64,000 nucleotides of DNA. Origin: Rhizophagus clarus (taxonomy: Eukaryota > Glomeromycota > Glomeromycetes > Glomerales > Glomeraceae). The notes beneath the pieces are model-generated. The model had not been told where the DNA came from, made no database searches, and worked only from the letters and a program-made list of their open reading frames with translations. This document shows, piece by piece, positions 1 through 12,801 of the stretch (positions within the stretch are counted from its first letter, which is position 1; each line of letters opens with the position of its first letter). The position numbers and the translations under genes are program-made. The DNA lies in assembly GCA_015698045.1 (NCBI GenBank), contig BLAL01000020.1:248001-312000 (forward strand), written 5' to 3'.

Positions 1-3000
1 ATTATGAGATTTGATTAACCATTCCAAAATTTTGCATAGATAAATTCCTTTATCTTTTCGCTCAATTAAACTAAAAATAACAGGACGTTCGAGATCCATG
101 TACAATTTTTCGAGTTGATTTTGATTAATGCAATTAATAACAGAGTTCCAGCCCAAGGCAAACCCTTCAAATAAAGTTTTTAAATAATTTCCATTGACAA
201 TATCATCCATCGATTCCTTTTCAATGTATTCCCTAAACGTCATAGTTTGAGCTGATCTTCTAGTCAAAATATATTCAAGTTTTGAATTTACAATCTTTAC
301 GAATTTAACTATTGGATAAAGGTGTTTTACAAGATTTAATTTCTCATAATTACTAATATATATTGATATAAAGGGATAATTATCTGAGTTTTGATTATAA
401 TTACTATTGTAAAAAGTAATGAAATCTTTGAAGTTCACTCTTTTAATCGGAGTCCAAAGTTTTGGAAGAAAATTAATATTACATTCATTTTTAGTCCATG
501 GAAAATCCTCCTCTAATTTCTGAAGTTGATCTAGTCGTAGACGTAAACCAAGTAAAAAATATGATTTGAGAGATTGAATGAATAAATGATCAATTTCAAA
601 ACAATTGTTAATCTCATTAATTAATGATCTAGATAAAGTGTTATCCTCATATAAATAATTATACCAGAACTTAAATACAAATTCTTTTAAGAGAGCTATT
701 GAAGCTATTTTTTGCAATGGAAAATCTTCTTGTTTCTTAAATGTTTCTATTGAACATTTGAAATAAGAAAATAATTCTTTTAGATCAAATTCATTAAAAA
801 TGGTTTGAATAATTTCACAGCAAAGTTCCACTATACTACTTTCAGAATCATTAATATTGAGATTTTTATTAATAAACATTAGTCGATTCGAAAGTTGTAA
901 GGCTACTTCAGGGTTTTTAATGAGGATGAGAAAGATTTGTTCATTGTGCTGCTTTTCAGTAATAAATATTTTTTCAATTATTACATTAATTAATTGAAAA
1001 GGTTTTTGCATAAATATATTTTTGCAAATAGTCAGACGTATTTCAGATTCTATAGGAACAAGATCAAGAATTCTCATAATAAAAGATCTAATATGAGTTA
1101 AATTATTGTCGTAATCTAGACCACCAAATACAAATTCAATAATATCTACACCTATAAATTCTTGTTTTTTGGCAGTTTTTCCTAAATTAATCATTTCTTT
1201 AATTTTTTCTAACGGAATAGAATTTATTTTTAATAGATCACTGCATATAAGTAATAAAGAAAGGATCGAAGAATTTTGTGTAGTATTGATTTTATTGCTT
1301 AAAGATAAAATAGTACTCATTTTTTGTTCCCATTCATCATCATCATCACACAAATTTTGTAATATCAAATTAATCGATTCTTTAAAAAGATATTGGTCAA
1401 GTGTACCATGCACAATAAATTCTTCCTGAACTTTTGTAATAATAGACGGAAAATTTTCAATTAATTGTAATTGTGTTAAAATATTATTTCCATATTTCCA
1501 CCAATAAAGATGAAGGAGAAACGGGTCTTCAACTATTTTGTCTCCAATTAAGTTTTTAAGAATGAAATCTAATGCTTCTTCATTCTTCAGATTTTTAGTA
1601 GTAGAGTAGGATGATAATATAATTTTAATAAAATCCTTATAATATAATTCTGAATATTTTTCCAAGTCTTCATAAATTGGATTGACAGAAAATATATTAT
1701 GTAAATTATTCTTAAAGTCCTCAATATGATTTTCTATTAATTCTTCATGTAATCTTTTAGTAACATTACTAATATTTTCTGGATCTTGACTTAATATATA
1801 TAAATCTTCATCATAATGGCCTTCATAATAATTAATTTGATTCATAAAATAATATGAAAAGGGAAATTCAAGTTCATTAACTGTTGCACATGGCATTACA
1901 TATTTAGAAGGTTCTGCTTCTGGTAAATTATTAATATTGATAATTGTATCATCCATTAACATTTTTTTCCATAAATTACACAACTTTGATTTTATTTCAT
2001 ATTCATCGTTATTTTTAATAGTGAAAAATGTTGCTGTTGCTGATAACTTTTCAAGTGAATAGAAGATTTTAGCTATTGTTTGTTTAATAGTTATTTTTAC
2101 ATAATTTTCTAATGCTAATGAAAAGGATTTAAATTGATTTAAATAATCTTTATTACAAGCTACTTCGAATTGCCAATCTTTACAACTTGTAAAAATCCAG
2201 TTAAAGGCTTTTGTTTTTATACATTGAATAAAATCAGTATTACCTAGTATTTCTTTATATAAATTCCTATTAAAATAAAAAATACAGTTTAATACCTTAT
2301 CATACCAGATCTACATTTAAAAAGATATATTAATTAAAATTTCATACCTGTTATAACTTTCATTAATGTGTTGATATTTTATGCATGAAAAGCACCATAA
2401 TAATTCATCTTTAAAGAGTTTTTCAAATGGCATGGTTGAATTCATTAATTTTTTAAAAATTTCCGAATTTATTATGTCATATAAAGAACGATCAAAAAAA
2501 TTATGAACTTGTATCTTTTGGTCCAAAGACTCAATCGTAATCTGTTTCCAGCCACACATGAAATTAAAAGGCGAAGAAGTCGATCTTTGATGTTCTTGGT
2601 TAATATGAAATATGATGCATAATGTTTTTACATAATTTTTCATAGGAATAGATTGTGCCATTTTAATTTGCTTCGTAATAAATTCATTTCGGAATTGTTC
2701 AATAATATATTTAGTTAACTTAATCATGCTGGTATCTGTAATATCATATTGAAGAATTAACATATGATCGGTTGATTCTAACCAAAAATGCTTCATCTAC
2801 AAATATAATAGATTTAAATGAAAAAAAAAAATTTTATAAATTGAAAAAAATAACTAGTGAATTAAACTTTATTTTATTTACCAAGTTTGAGAATTGAGCT
2901 TCAGTTCTGAAAGTTGATAATCTATATACTTGACATTTTATAAACCCTTGTAAACAAGATTTAACATTTATGTTAATATTTGAGAATGTGTTGACAATTA

Positions 3001-6000
3001 TTAAATTTCCATTTGGTTCTTTCAATGATTTTTCTTGATTAAATAACGCGGAAATATAATCATAAAGACTATCATGATGCTGTTGATGGAAATAAACATA
3101 TTTCCATCGATTAATTTCATCTCGTTCTAAATTTGATCTTTCAGCTCTTATGATTCCATCAGAAGTTGTTATTGCGATTAAACACTCTTTGCATCTTTCT
3201 AAAATCTCATCATCATCTACTTCAGGATTATTCATTGTAATATCAAAAACTAAGCTTTGCAAAGTTTCATCTTTATCGAACCCAATAAATAGATCCATCT
3301 GAGTGAATTTGTTACGTAATAGAGTTACTTGATTAACTTCAATCAAAGTTGACATTTGTTTTGCCCATTCATCTAAGCGCTGCATAAGATTTTTTTGTTT
3401 TTCATTAAGTATATCAACAATCGATATTTTTTGTTTTTCAAACCGATTAAGTAGTGAGGGGTCAGCCGCAACCAATTTATTCTCATCAATAACAAGAATA
3501 CATTTAAAATTTGGTGAAACGGAACTAAAATTTACTATTAGTTTATAACGTTTATAATAATGAAATATGAATGATAAATTTCACAATTTACTTACAGTAG
3601 TGGATTAGCAAATACTCCAAGCGCAATTTTCGTGAAGTATTTGACATTTTCTTTACTTCCCGCCACGATATAATTTTGATCCCATAAATCGTAAAGATAT
3701 CCTGTTGAATATAACAAAAATTATTTGGTTTAATCATTATATTTATGATAGTAAATGAAAGAATTACCGTAAATTGTTTCCAAATCCGATATAATCAAAG
3801 GCCTGCCTGTCTCAATACAAATCTAAAATGATAAAATTGTATTTATATATATAATAAGTACAGTATAATAAAAGAATGTTCCTAATATGAAAATTAAATT
3901 ATTACCATGATTTTCCTCAAAATACTGTAATTATAATCATCCCGATCATCGGGAAATTGTGAACCTAAAATTACAACAGGATCCAAATTTCTCATTCTGT
4001 AAGTCAACAAATTTACAATTGAATTACTTTTACCGATAAACATTAAATGACGTGCATCTGGATCATCTAAATTTGAATCAATCAATTTTACAATAGGAAT
4101 TGTATTATAAGACCATGACTTATTATTATTAAGTGTCTCAAATACATTTCCGAAATATCTTTCGTATAATGCGTTATTTTCTGTTCCTCCAAAATTGCGA
4201 GCTAATGCCAGCTGAATATTCTCCGAAGTCATTTCGTCTAGTGAAAGCCGTTTGACCAATGCGTAATAATCGCGAAGTCCATGGAAGTTAGGTAAATCTT
4301 GTTCATGTTTTTTATAATCTAAATATGTTTTAGCTAAAGGTTCTAAAACGCCCCTCTGTTCATATTCAATAACCCTTGTATTTAATAAACATTTAGCAGT
4401 ATGAACTAAATCATCTAAACCAAATTGTGGCCTATAAAATAAATATTATTTATATATGAAATCTTAAATTTTACATATTATTCTGTTTTAAAAATACCTC
4501 TGAACAAGTAATGCACGACTACTTTTACTATTATCTAGTCGCCAATTAGATATTCCTATTACTGAAACAGTTGGTCCTGTGGACGGATAGTTTGGCTCAA
4601 GTAGAGAATGAAGTACTTTTAACGGATTGGAAGGACTTGTTTCGGCCAACTCAACTAACATAATAATAAAAGATCCGGCCAGTTTCAATTAAAAAAAAAT
4701 AGATAATGCAATGAAGACCAAAAAGAAAATGAAAATCACCTTTATCAAGTAAAACAACACTAATAACAGGGAATTGTTTGGATGTCATTTCTTGATACCT
4801 ATTTGCCTTATCAAAAATTTTTAATATATCATCTGAAGTCGAAAGTGAAGAGCCCTGATACGGTATTAAGTAAACCTGTGGTAACTTTCTAAAATATTCA
4901 TCAATTGAATCAGGTCCACGTAAATTCGAATTTATGAGACGAATTGCATAAGATTTTGAAGAGCCTGGAGCTCCTATAAGGAACAAAGGAATACGTGTCA
5001 TAATGCATACAATCATAACGAAAACATTCTCTAATAAAGCTTCGTTATGTGCCGTATTAGGTGGACATTGCATTTTATTAATGTAGTATTCCTGTTCTTC
5101 GCGTATAATACTATCAAATATGTATTCTCCTACATAAGTTTCGTGATTTTGTAATATTTGTTCCATTTTACGACGATATTGTTTACGTAAATTTTGATCA
5201 TTTAGCTGAAAATTGTAACAAAGACTAAGTGCTAGAACGTAAGATCTAGTTGTCGTGGTTGGTTTAAATGATTTAGATGATCGAAATACATTATAAAATG
5301 TCTTCTTGTAAGTCGAACGATTCTCACAAGAATCATAGAAGAATTTTACCAATGTTATAGCTCGTTTAACATCACGTAAGCTAACATTATATGGTCCCAC
5401 AACTTGTCGAATAAATTCCTGAGAAGCAAATAAGAGTTCAATCAATACGGGACGTCCTAAATCTTTTAATTCATTTTTAACCATTACTTCAATATATTTC
5501 AATTCATCCTGTGGATATAAATTATCGTAGTTCCACACGTAATCCAAAATTTGACTAGGAAGTAGTTTCACTTGATAAATAAGATTACTTCTTTCTCCAA
5601 ATCTTTTGACTTTACTTCTTTCTTCAAATCTTTTGACTTTACTTCTTTCTTCAAATCTTTTGACTTTACCTCTTTCTTCAAATCTTTTGACTTTATTTGC
5701 CAAGCAATTTCCACTTTGAATTCTCTTATGAAAACGATATGGATTACAGGTCGCAAATAACCGAATATTTTGATGAATAGAATTTCCCTTATAAACTCTG
5801 CTAGATATTAAATCTGCAAGTAAGCCTAAATGATTACACGTGTTAATTTCATCAAATAATAACCAAACTTTACTCTCTTCTGCTTTTTCCAAGGCATCAT
5901 TCAGGAAGTTTGTAATAATCTGCTCATTAATTCCAGCATGAAGATTAAGAATTTGAAATTGAGCCCCAGCTACCATAGCCAAATATACAATTAAACTTGT

Positions 6001-9000
6001 CTGATAAAGAAATAAAAGAAAAAAAAAATGAATATCAATAGGAAAGTTAAAAATCGTATCACATAAGTTAATAATAAAGTATTTACTTTGCCACATCCTG
6101 CTTTACCACAAACTATCACTGGAATGTTAGCACGTACTCTTAAAAGAATTAAGGCCATTTTCATTAAATTATCACAAGTCAAAGCATATTCAGGAAGATT
6201 CGGTTTTTCTTTTGAACTTTGAGCAAAAGCTACCAACTTTGTAAAAAGAGCACTATGAGACATTGAATTGTAATCATCTAATTCCCAATTGGTTTGATAT
6301 CTAATTACTTGGCTTTTTAATAAATTCTTAACGTCATCATGAACTTTCGTTCTGTCGCGATATAAAGCCGATATCGTATTTGAAGTATTGGAATTAAAGA
6401 ATAATATTGGATTTGAGTCATCACATTGAAGAATTAGATTACCATTAGCATCGTAAGTTATTAATGCTATTTCCTCTTTTGGCTTAAAAGATATAGCTGC
6501 AAAATCTTTTGAAACATATATTAAATTTCTTAATATTAAAGTTCTTATATTAGTGTCCTCAGCAATTGATCCCATATTACTTACGGTAAAGAGTTTACTT
6601 GACGATAATTGAGTTAATTGATTCGCAAGAAAGTTAACAAATATTTCAACAAACCGAAAAGAAAAAATATTACAGATATAAACTCGGTCATCAAATAAAT
6701 ATTTTGCAATAAGATCTTGACATTTTTCTGTTGATATGGTTTCTTTCTTTGGTTTAAAAAAGATTTCATTTGAATCAATTACATTTCGATCTAATAAATT
6801 TAAATAATAACAAGTAATTTGAATTGGACTATGAATTTCTTGTGAAACTATCATATTTTTAATATTCCAAGTTAAGTGGTTAAACAATAAATATCCTGCC
6901 ATAGTAATGGAATCAAGTAAATCCAGTTCTGTAGTTGAGGCTATTTCAATAAATATATGTATAGGTGTTTCTGATGAAGGTAAGCAGGCTATGTCAGAAT
7001 TAGTAAAAACCACGCCCAAAGTTAATAACTCAAATAAGAACATATTGACATCATCAGGATAGTCTGCAGATATTACGTTAATATGTAAACTTTCTACAGG
7101 TTGAAGCTTAAATTTTTTGAATCGCTGTACAAGTATTCTGAACTCCATACTATCACTTATTAAAAAATTACGTGAAATTCTCTTTTTAATAGAACTATTT
7201 TCCTTGATCCATCTAGTTTTGCCTTGCCCAGATAAGTCGGATGAAACACGTATAACATTCTGGCACAATTTTTTATAAATTCCACTCATAGTTTTATCAT
7301 TTAAGCCATTAGTTGCATGCACACTTAAAGAAAATTGATCTAAAATATAATGATACATAACAGTTTCGTCCTTGTAATAAATAAGCGCCAAAAGATATCC
7401 CTTCTTTTGACTTTGCATCAACCTAATTTGATTAACTAAACTGCGTTGCGAATCGAAATTTAACAATTCTAAATTTGCAATACAAAATAATTGATTTTCA
7501 TATCCATTATTTGATGCGAAGAAGCATCTTTTTATGAAAATTGAAAGTTCCTCTATATTAGTTAAAGAAGTACATATCAAAAGTTGCCATGATTCAGGGT
7601 AATATCCATGATTAGCATATAATGACATAATAATGTTTGGAACGCGTGATTTGTCATTGTAGGTAGCAATAAATAGTCTATCTTTTATAACAACATCTTG
7701 TACTACACGTTGTTCAACGGTGTCAAATTTACGTGATTGTTTTGGAATATTTCTGAAGATTCTTTCTAACTCATTTCCAATTTTACAAAGGATTACAAAA
7801 TAGTCCTTAGATTCACGTAAAATTATTTGTGTATCTCTATGAGATGGTGATAGTTGAGCTTTACCATTCACAAAACTAATTAACGTTTTGCATTCTTCTT
7901 CATTTTCAATATCCAAAATTTCCGATGCGAAATAATCATATAGTGACAAAATATGACGAGCAGTGAAGAATGTTAAATAATAACATCTTTTATGCGCCTG
8001 ATCTATCATAGATTGCCTATAAGTTTTAATTAATTTTGTTAGTTATTTGTGGCGTTAAATATAAAGAATAATAACAAATTCAATTTAAACAAAATATTTA
8101 CCATTTCTTAAGTTCCTCCTTTAAAAACCTAAGATAATCTTTCAAACTATCTGTTCCTTGTAATTTCTTTTCAAATATTCTATAACCAAAGTGTCCCATT
8201 TGCATTATCATGGAAGCAATGTTAACTATTTCTTGTGCAATATTAACTTGAATAATAAACTGATTTATAGCATCTTTGAACATCTCAGCATCGTCATCAT
8301 TCATGATTTTTTGGTTTGCAATAAAAAGTGCACGTTCATGTAAATCCAAAATCTTGCCTAAATTATATTTCTCATTAAATTTAGGACACTCTAAAGAAAA
8401 TAAACACTTGTCTACTGTTACATCGTATACAAATGTATAAGTTCCATTAAGTACAGCATTTTTAATTTTTTCCCTAGTAACCTTTCCAGGATTTTGAATG
8501 TTATTGTACATATTTTGTAGTGCCGTATGGCTACTTTTACATAATGCAATCTTTTCTACTAAAATACGACTATTCTTTACAACTATTAGTATTTCTTTCA
8601 ACAAATGAAAAATATCTTCTATATTCTTCATAAGAGGAATAAGATATTGCTTAATTTGAATAAGTGATGAAATTGTATCTTCTCGAATCAATTTCTCATC
8701 TGAATAATATTCACAATTAATCAAATTTCTGATATCATGCTCAAAAAGTTTCTTTAAAAAGCCTATGAATTCGTCAGCGTCTGACAATTCTTTAATGAAT
8801 TTCCAACAATCTTGATTAACATCAGATAGATTACTATAAAGGTAATCAAAAAAATCATTTATTTGCCCAAGTTTCATGGAATCATTTTTTAAATTACGAA
8901 TTGATGTTGACAACCAATCGTCATTATTATGCGGCACTTCAAAAATTTTTACAACATTTTCCAAATTTGCTAATCGTTCAAAATAGTGGGGAATTAGTAA

Positions 9001-11662
9001 CAAATTATTAAGGGCTTGTACAAGTTTCTGATCTTTATTCTCGTAGGCTTCTATCAAATCAAGTTCTGCATCAATATTCTTAACAGTTTTCCAAATAATT
9101 AAAACATCTGAACATTTGAGTTTTTCCCACTCTTCAAATTGTTTATGTATCGTATTATATTTTTCAATAGCAATTGGTACTAATTTTTGTACTATATATT
9201 CTACTTTTGTTGCAGAAGAATCGTCTTGAATACAAGTCTCAAAGATATTTTGAAAAACTTGAGATTGACAATATTTGTAACAACTTTTTACATTGTCAAA
9301 CATATTCTTCCAATAATTCGACTCCATTAATTGTTTTATTTCTAAATTTTGCATATTTTGAATATAATGATTTTTATCTATTACTTGAGGAGTTGAACAA
9401 AATTTGTTAAGAAATTTGATGAACGTTTGAAATTCAAGTTGAAAATACTTCCTGAGTTCCATAATTTCATCTTGAGAGATTATCACATCATATATAGTTT
9501 TGTTTTTACCTATTGTTTCTTCAAAAAATTGAAATATTTTCTTATTAGAGTACTTTGATAACGATTGTAACAACCCCATATTTATCTTTTTTTCTAAGAA
9601 TAGTTTGTGAAGTTCAACGATAGAAGTTTGAATACGCTGAACATAAGAATTTGCATGGAGTTTTTCAACATTTCCGGTTGCGTTTAATATAATAAACCAT
9701 AACCTCCTGTACTCCATGATATTAATATACTGTTCTGATGCATCGAGTACGGATAATCGAGTCGTGATATAGCATAAAATATCCTCACACATCCTAAATA
9801 TTTTTATTCACGTTAGTTAAAATCTATAATCATAAACAAAGATAGTAAAAGGAATTAAAATACTTACACATTTGGAACCTCTAACGCTTTTCCTTCGCAA
9901 TTACAAATCATGAATATTTTGTTAATCAACGAATCAATTTGTTGGATAACTTTATTCAATATTTCTTTAACAAGATCCAAAAATAATTCTTTTACTTCTT
10001 GTTCTTTTAACCGAACTATAAATTTTATTGCCCCAATTATCTGAGATTCGGAACACCCTTTTACTCTCTCTACAGCAACTGCTGTTAAGTTTTGCCAAAT
10101 ATTTTTCCGGTGACTAAGCAAAGGATGCATGTGTTCTAAATGTTGAAAAAAGACAAATATAAATACACTTTTATTTATATTATTGGTATCTAATTTGTTT
10201 AAAAGAAGTGTGAACCAGTTTTTAGAAATACTTGGCATCTTTTTTTCTTTTGTATCTGAAAAATCTCTACTAAACCAGTTGTCCAAAATTTCGGGAAATA
10301 AATTTAATAATTCTAAATTGCAAGATTGAGACACAAGCTCTAATGATTGTATGATATCTTCTCTGTTCCAATTTAGACTATCATTTTGAATAAGCTTTTT
10401 TATAGCGGTAATATTCGGACCAGTCCACCTTGCAAGTGGGCTTTCAAGTAAAAATAAAGAATGACTTCGAAATATTCCAGTAACATCGCCCTGATAATTC
10501 TTTGGAATTCTTTCAAAATCATTTTCTAAAGTAACAGCATCATCATTAGAAATATTCTTTTGAATTTGATTAACTAAAGATTTGAGAACGACCTCATCAA
10601 TTGCATTATTATGAAAAAGAATATTATCCCATAGTTTGAAAAGAGAATCGTTATTATGGCATAATTGAATTAACCACTAATAAAAAATGAAAAATTATAA
10701 ATAAAAATTATCCCAATAAAAAAATAAACAATAATAATAATATCTCTTAAGTTTACCTTTGCAAGATTAATATAAATATCGAATTCAATATTTTTAATAT
10801 AAGGACTGATAATTTTCGCTTCCTTTATAAATGTCGCCAATAAACCATCATCATGATAATTTAACGTTTTTAAATGGTCGATAAAGGTATATCCAGGATC
10901 AACGTCCGCCGCAATTTTAAATATTTTAAGCCAATTAAATTGATATTGAAAAGCATTATGTCGAATTAAAGTTGCAATAGCAATACGCATTTGAACCTTT
11001 ACATCTGAAAAATTTTCTTGATTATAGTCGTCGAGTGCATCAAGTAATAATTCAGATAAAAAGAATTTTGGTAATTCATAATTCGAATCTTGTCTTGAAA
11101 TATGATATCCCAGAAGAAGACATAAGAAAAGACGCTTTTCTCTTAATTTATCATCAATATGGTTAATAATAAATTCGATATTTGATACTTGAATTGTAAG
11201 TTCGTTATGAAGAGATAATAAATATTGATATTCAGTAATTTTGTCTTTAAGGTTATAAGATTCAATAGAATTAAAAATATAATTCACAAAAGCATAGTCT
11301 TGAATATTATTGAGATAAATAACGTCATTTTTCCATATGGCAAATTGATTATTTCTATCAATATCCAATATACGATCATCTTCTTTATCATCATTTCCTT
11401 CAAATATGAATTTTTCGCTTTTATTTGGTACATGAATTGCAAATTTATATCTGATGACATCTTTTTTTGATAAATTTGACAAGGAAATGTTTATCGGTTC
11501 AGATTGCCAATAAGTTGGACTTTCGAAGAATGGTTGACAAAGTTTAACAATAGGGTTTTCCCAATTTCCTAGTTCTTTTCTATTGCCAAGAACTATGGGT
11601 TTCCCGATTTTTTTTATTCCTTCCGGTAAATGGATATGAAACATAAATATTTTACTTTCCAT
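1..11662 (-). CDS. RNF213/mysterin-like giant AAA+ protein (3' end outside window)
   Basis: Twelve exons join in frame on the minus strand: 10757-11662, 9868-10676, 8102-9793, 6087-8016, 4740-6000, 4498-4654, 3906-4431, 3768-3822, 3596-3701, 2882-3524, 2348-2796 and 1-2266 (open to the edge), 3,600 codons in all. The start is the ATG at 11662; upstream lies a poly-T tract. Residues 1-110 resemble a CBM20 starch-binding domain (LGNRKELGNW, YWQSEP). The first AAA+ module has Walker A GKAGCGKTS, split by an intron at 6001-6086, and Walker B LLFDE (D1829/E1830). The second has GAPGSSKS (2122-2129), but its Walker B reads LLDK-VELAETS where the family has LLDEVGLAE. RNF213 is known as a giant AAA+ E3 ligase linked to lipid droplets and pathogen defence. 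No RING is seen in this part. Exon 11 to 12 is the least certain junction (intron 2267-2347). Confidence 0.85.
5588..5695 (-). repeat. 27-bp in-frame tandem repeat inside the RNF213-like gene (4 units)
   Basis: Four adjacent 27-base units (5588, 5615, 5642, 5669) encode a nine-residue repeat of the form KVKRFEERS at residues about 1882-1917. Two units are identical and two differ by one or two bases. The run is very basic and lies between the first AAA+ Walker B region and the conserved stretch (LxYQVKxLP) leading to the second AAA+ module. Confidence 0.9.
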
Positions 11663-12624
11663 GGGACTAATTCTTTTTCCCAAGCAAAAAAAAAAAAAAA
11701 AAAAATTTTTCAAATCATTTCGTTGCACAATGGGTAGTATTTCAAGTAATACGAAAATACATATGCGCCAAGTTTCCTAAAAAGTTCGATTCCTCAGTAG
11801 ATGGTAAATCTTACCATACCACTCTAGATAGGTCACACAAGTGATCACATATGTCACATGGACACATGATAGCGTTTATTTTTCGAGTGAAACTTCGAAA
11901 CGGAGTCGTGGTACAACTGATAACAAACGTTTGGCAGATTTATTATTGGGAGTACTTAGTTGAATAGCACTGGGTATTAAATGAAAGGCCACGGTTCCAA
12001 TAGATAGTTCTAACTCTTCTCCCCTTTCTTTTTTGTATTCTTTCAGAGTTAGGACGGTGTTTATTTTTGCTAACCTCCTTTTTTTTCCAGTTTTATACAT
12101 ATCTAAGGAGAATAAAATAACCGGTCATAGCCCGTTATTTTGAAAAACAGCTGACAGCCTCTTGCCTTGTTCTTGGAGGGGGGTTTCGTATTTTGAATAT
12201 TAGAAATTTCTTTTTACTTCTTTACAGTTTGCAATTTTCATTTTATTAATTATATGATGGTCACGCATTTTCGAGTGGTCTGATCTTCCTCTTATTTAGT
12301 ATAACAGATAACAAATGTCGTTAAAAGAAATTACTTCTTTATTTTATTATCATTTTTATTATTGTGTGATGGTGATAATAAAACTATAACGTTTTATGAG
12401 AACGAATATAATTTAAGGCAATGTGTAATAATTTTATACAGACAATACGGTTATTTTTCGTTTAGTTAAAAGATTTAATGTAAATGAACCACGTTTGATG
12501 TTTAGAATTCTTCATCAAATAGAACTAGTAATACAACTAATTCGCAATCTGCCACTAAACCATAAAATTTGGCGGTGATAATTATATATAATATTTTAAT
12601 GATAATCAATGTCCGGAAGGTAAC

Positions 12625-12801
12625 TTGACTTTCTACTGATTCCAGAGACATAGAATTGCTACCATCAGATGCGTCTTGATGAGAGGAATCCAATGAGCTG
12701 GATTTCATCCTTTTGCAATCACTGGGTGGCGAGTTATCCTTAAATATTTTTAAATTTTCAAGTTTTGATTTTTTTAAATTTAATATTTCAGCTCTTAGCA
12801 A
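12625..12801 (-). pseudogene. Fragment of a coiled-coil / Ser-rich ORF
   Basis: A 59-codon open stretch without an ATG reads LLRAEILNLKKSKLENLKIF and then a Ser/Asp-rich tail (SSLDSSHQDASDGSNSMSLE). This pattern, a short leucine/lysine coiled coil followed by a Ser-rich linker, resembles the middle of a family of repeated ORFs that I associate with this fungal group. Neither a start nor the conserved C-terminal part is present, so I read it as a relic. The identification rests on general resemblance only. Confidence 0.3.

Noticed and set aside
1169..1429. Plus-strand frame opposite the RNF213-like exon 12
   Set aside because: Antisense shadow with no ATG at its start and no domain.
5572..5760. 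Open frames on both strands over the 27-bp repeat
   Set aside because: Both arise because a repeat whose length is a multiple of three is open in several frames; the real coding frame is the RNF213-like exon.
4651..6096. A single long minus-strand frame beginning MWQSKYF and reaching past the second Walker B
   Set aside because: Its first 30 residues and last 30 residues are intron sequence read through; splicing at 6001/6086 and 4739/4655 restores family text.
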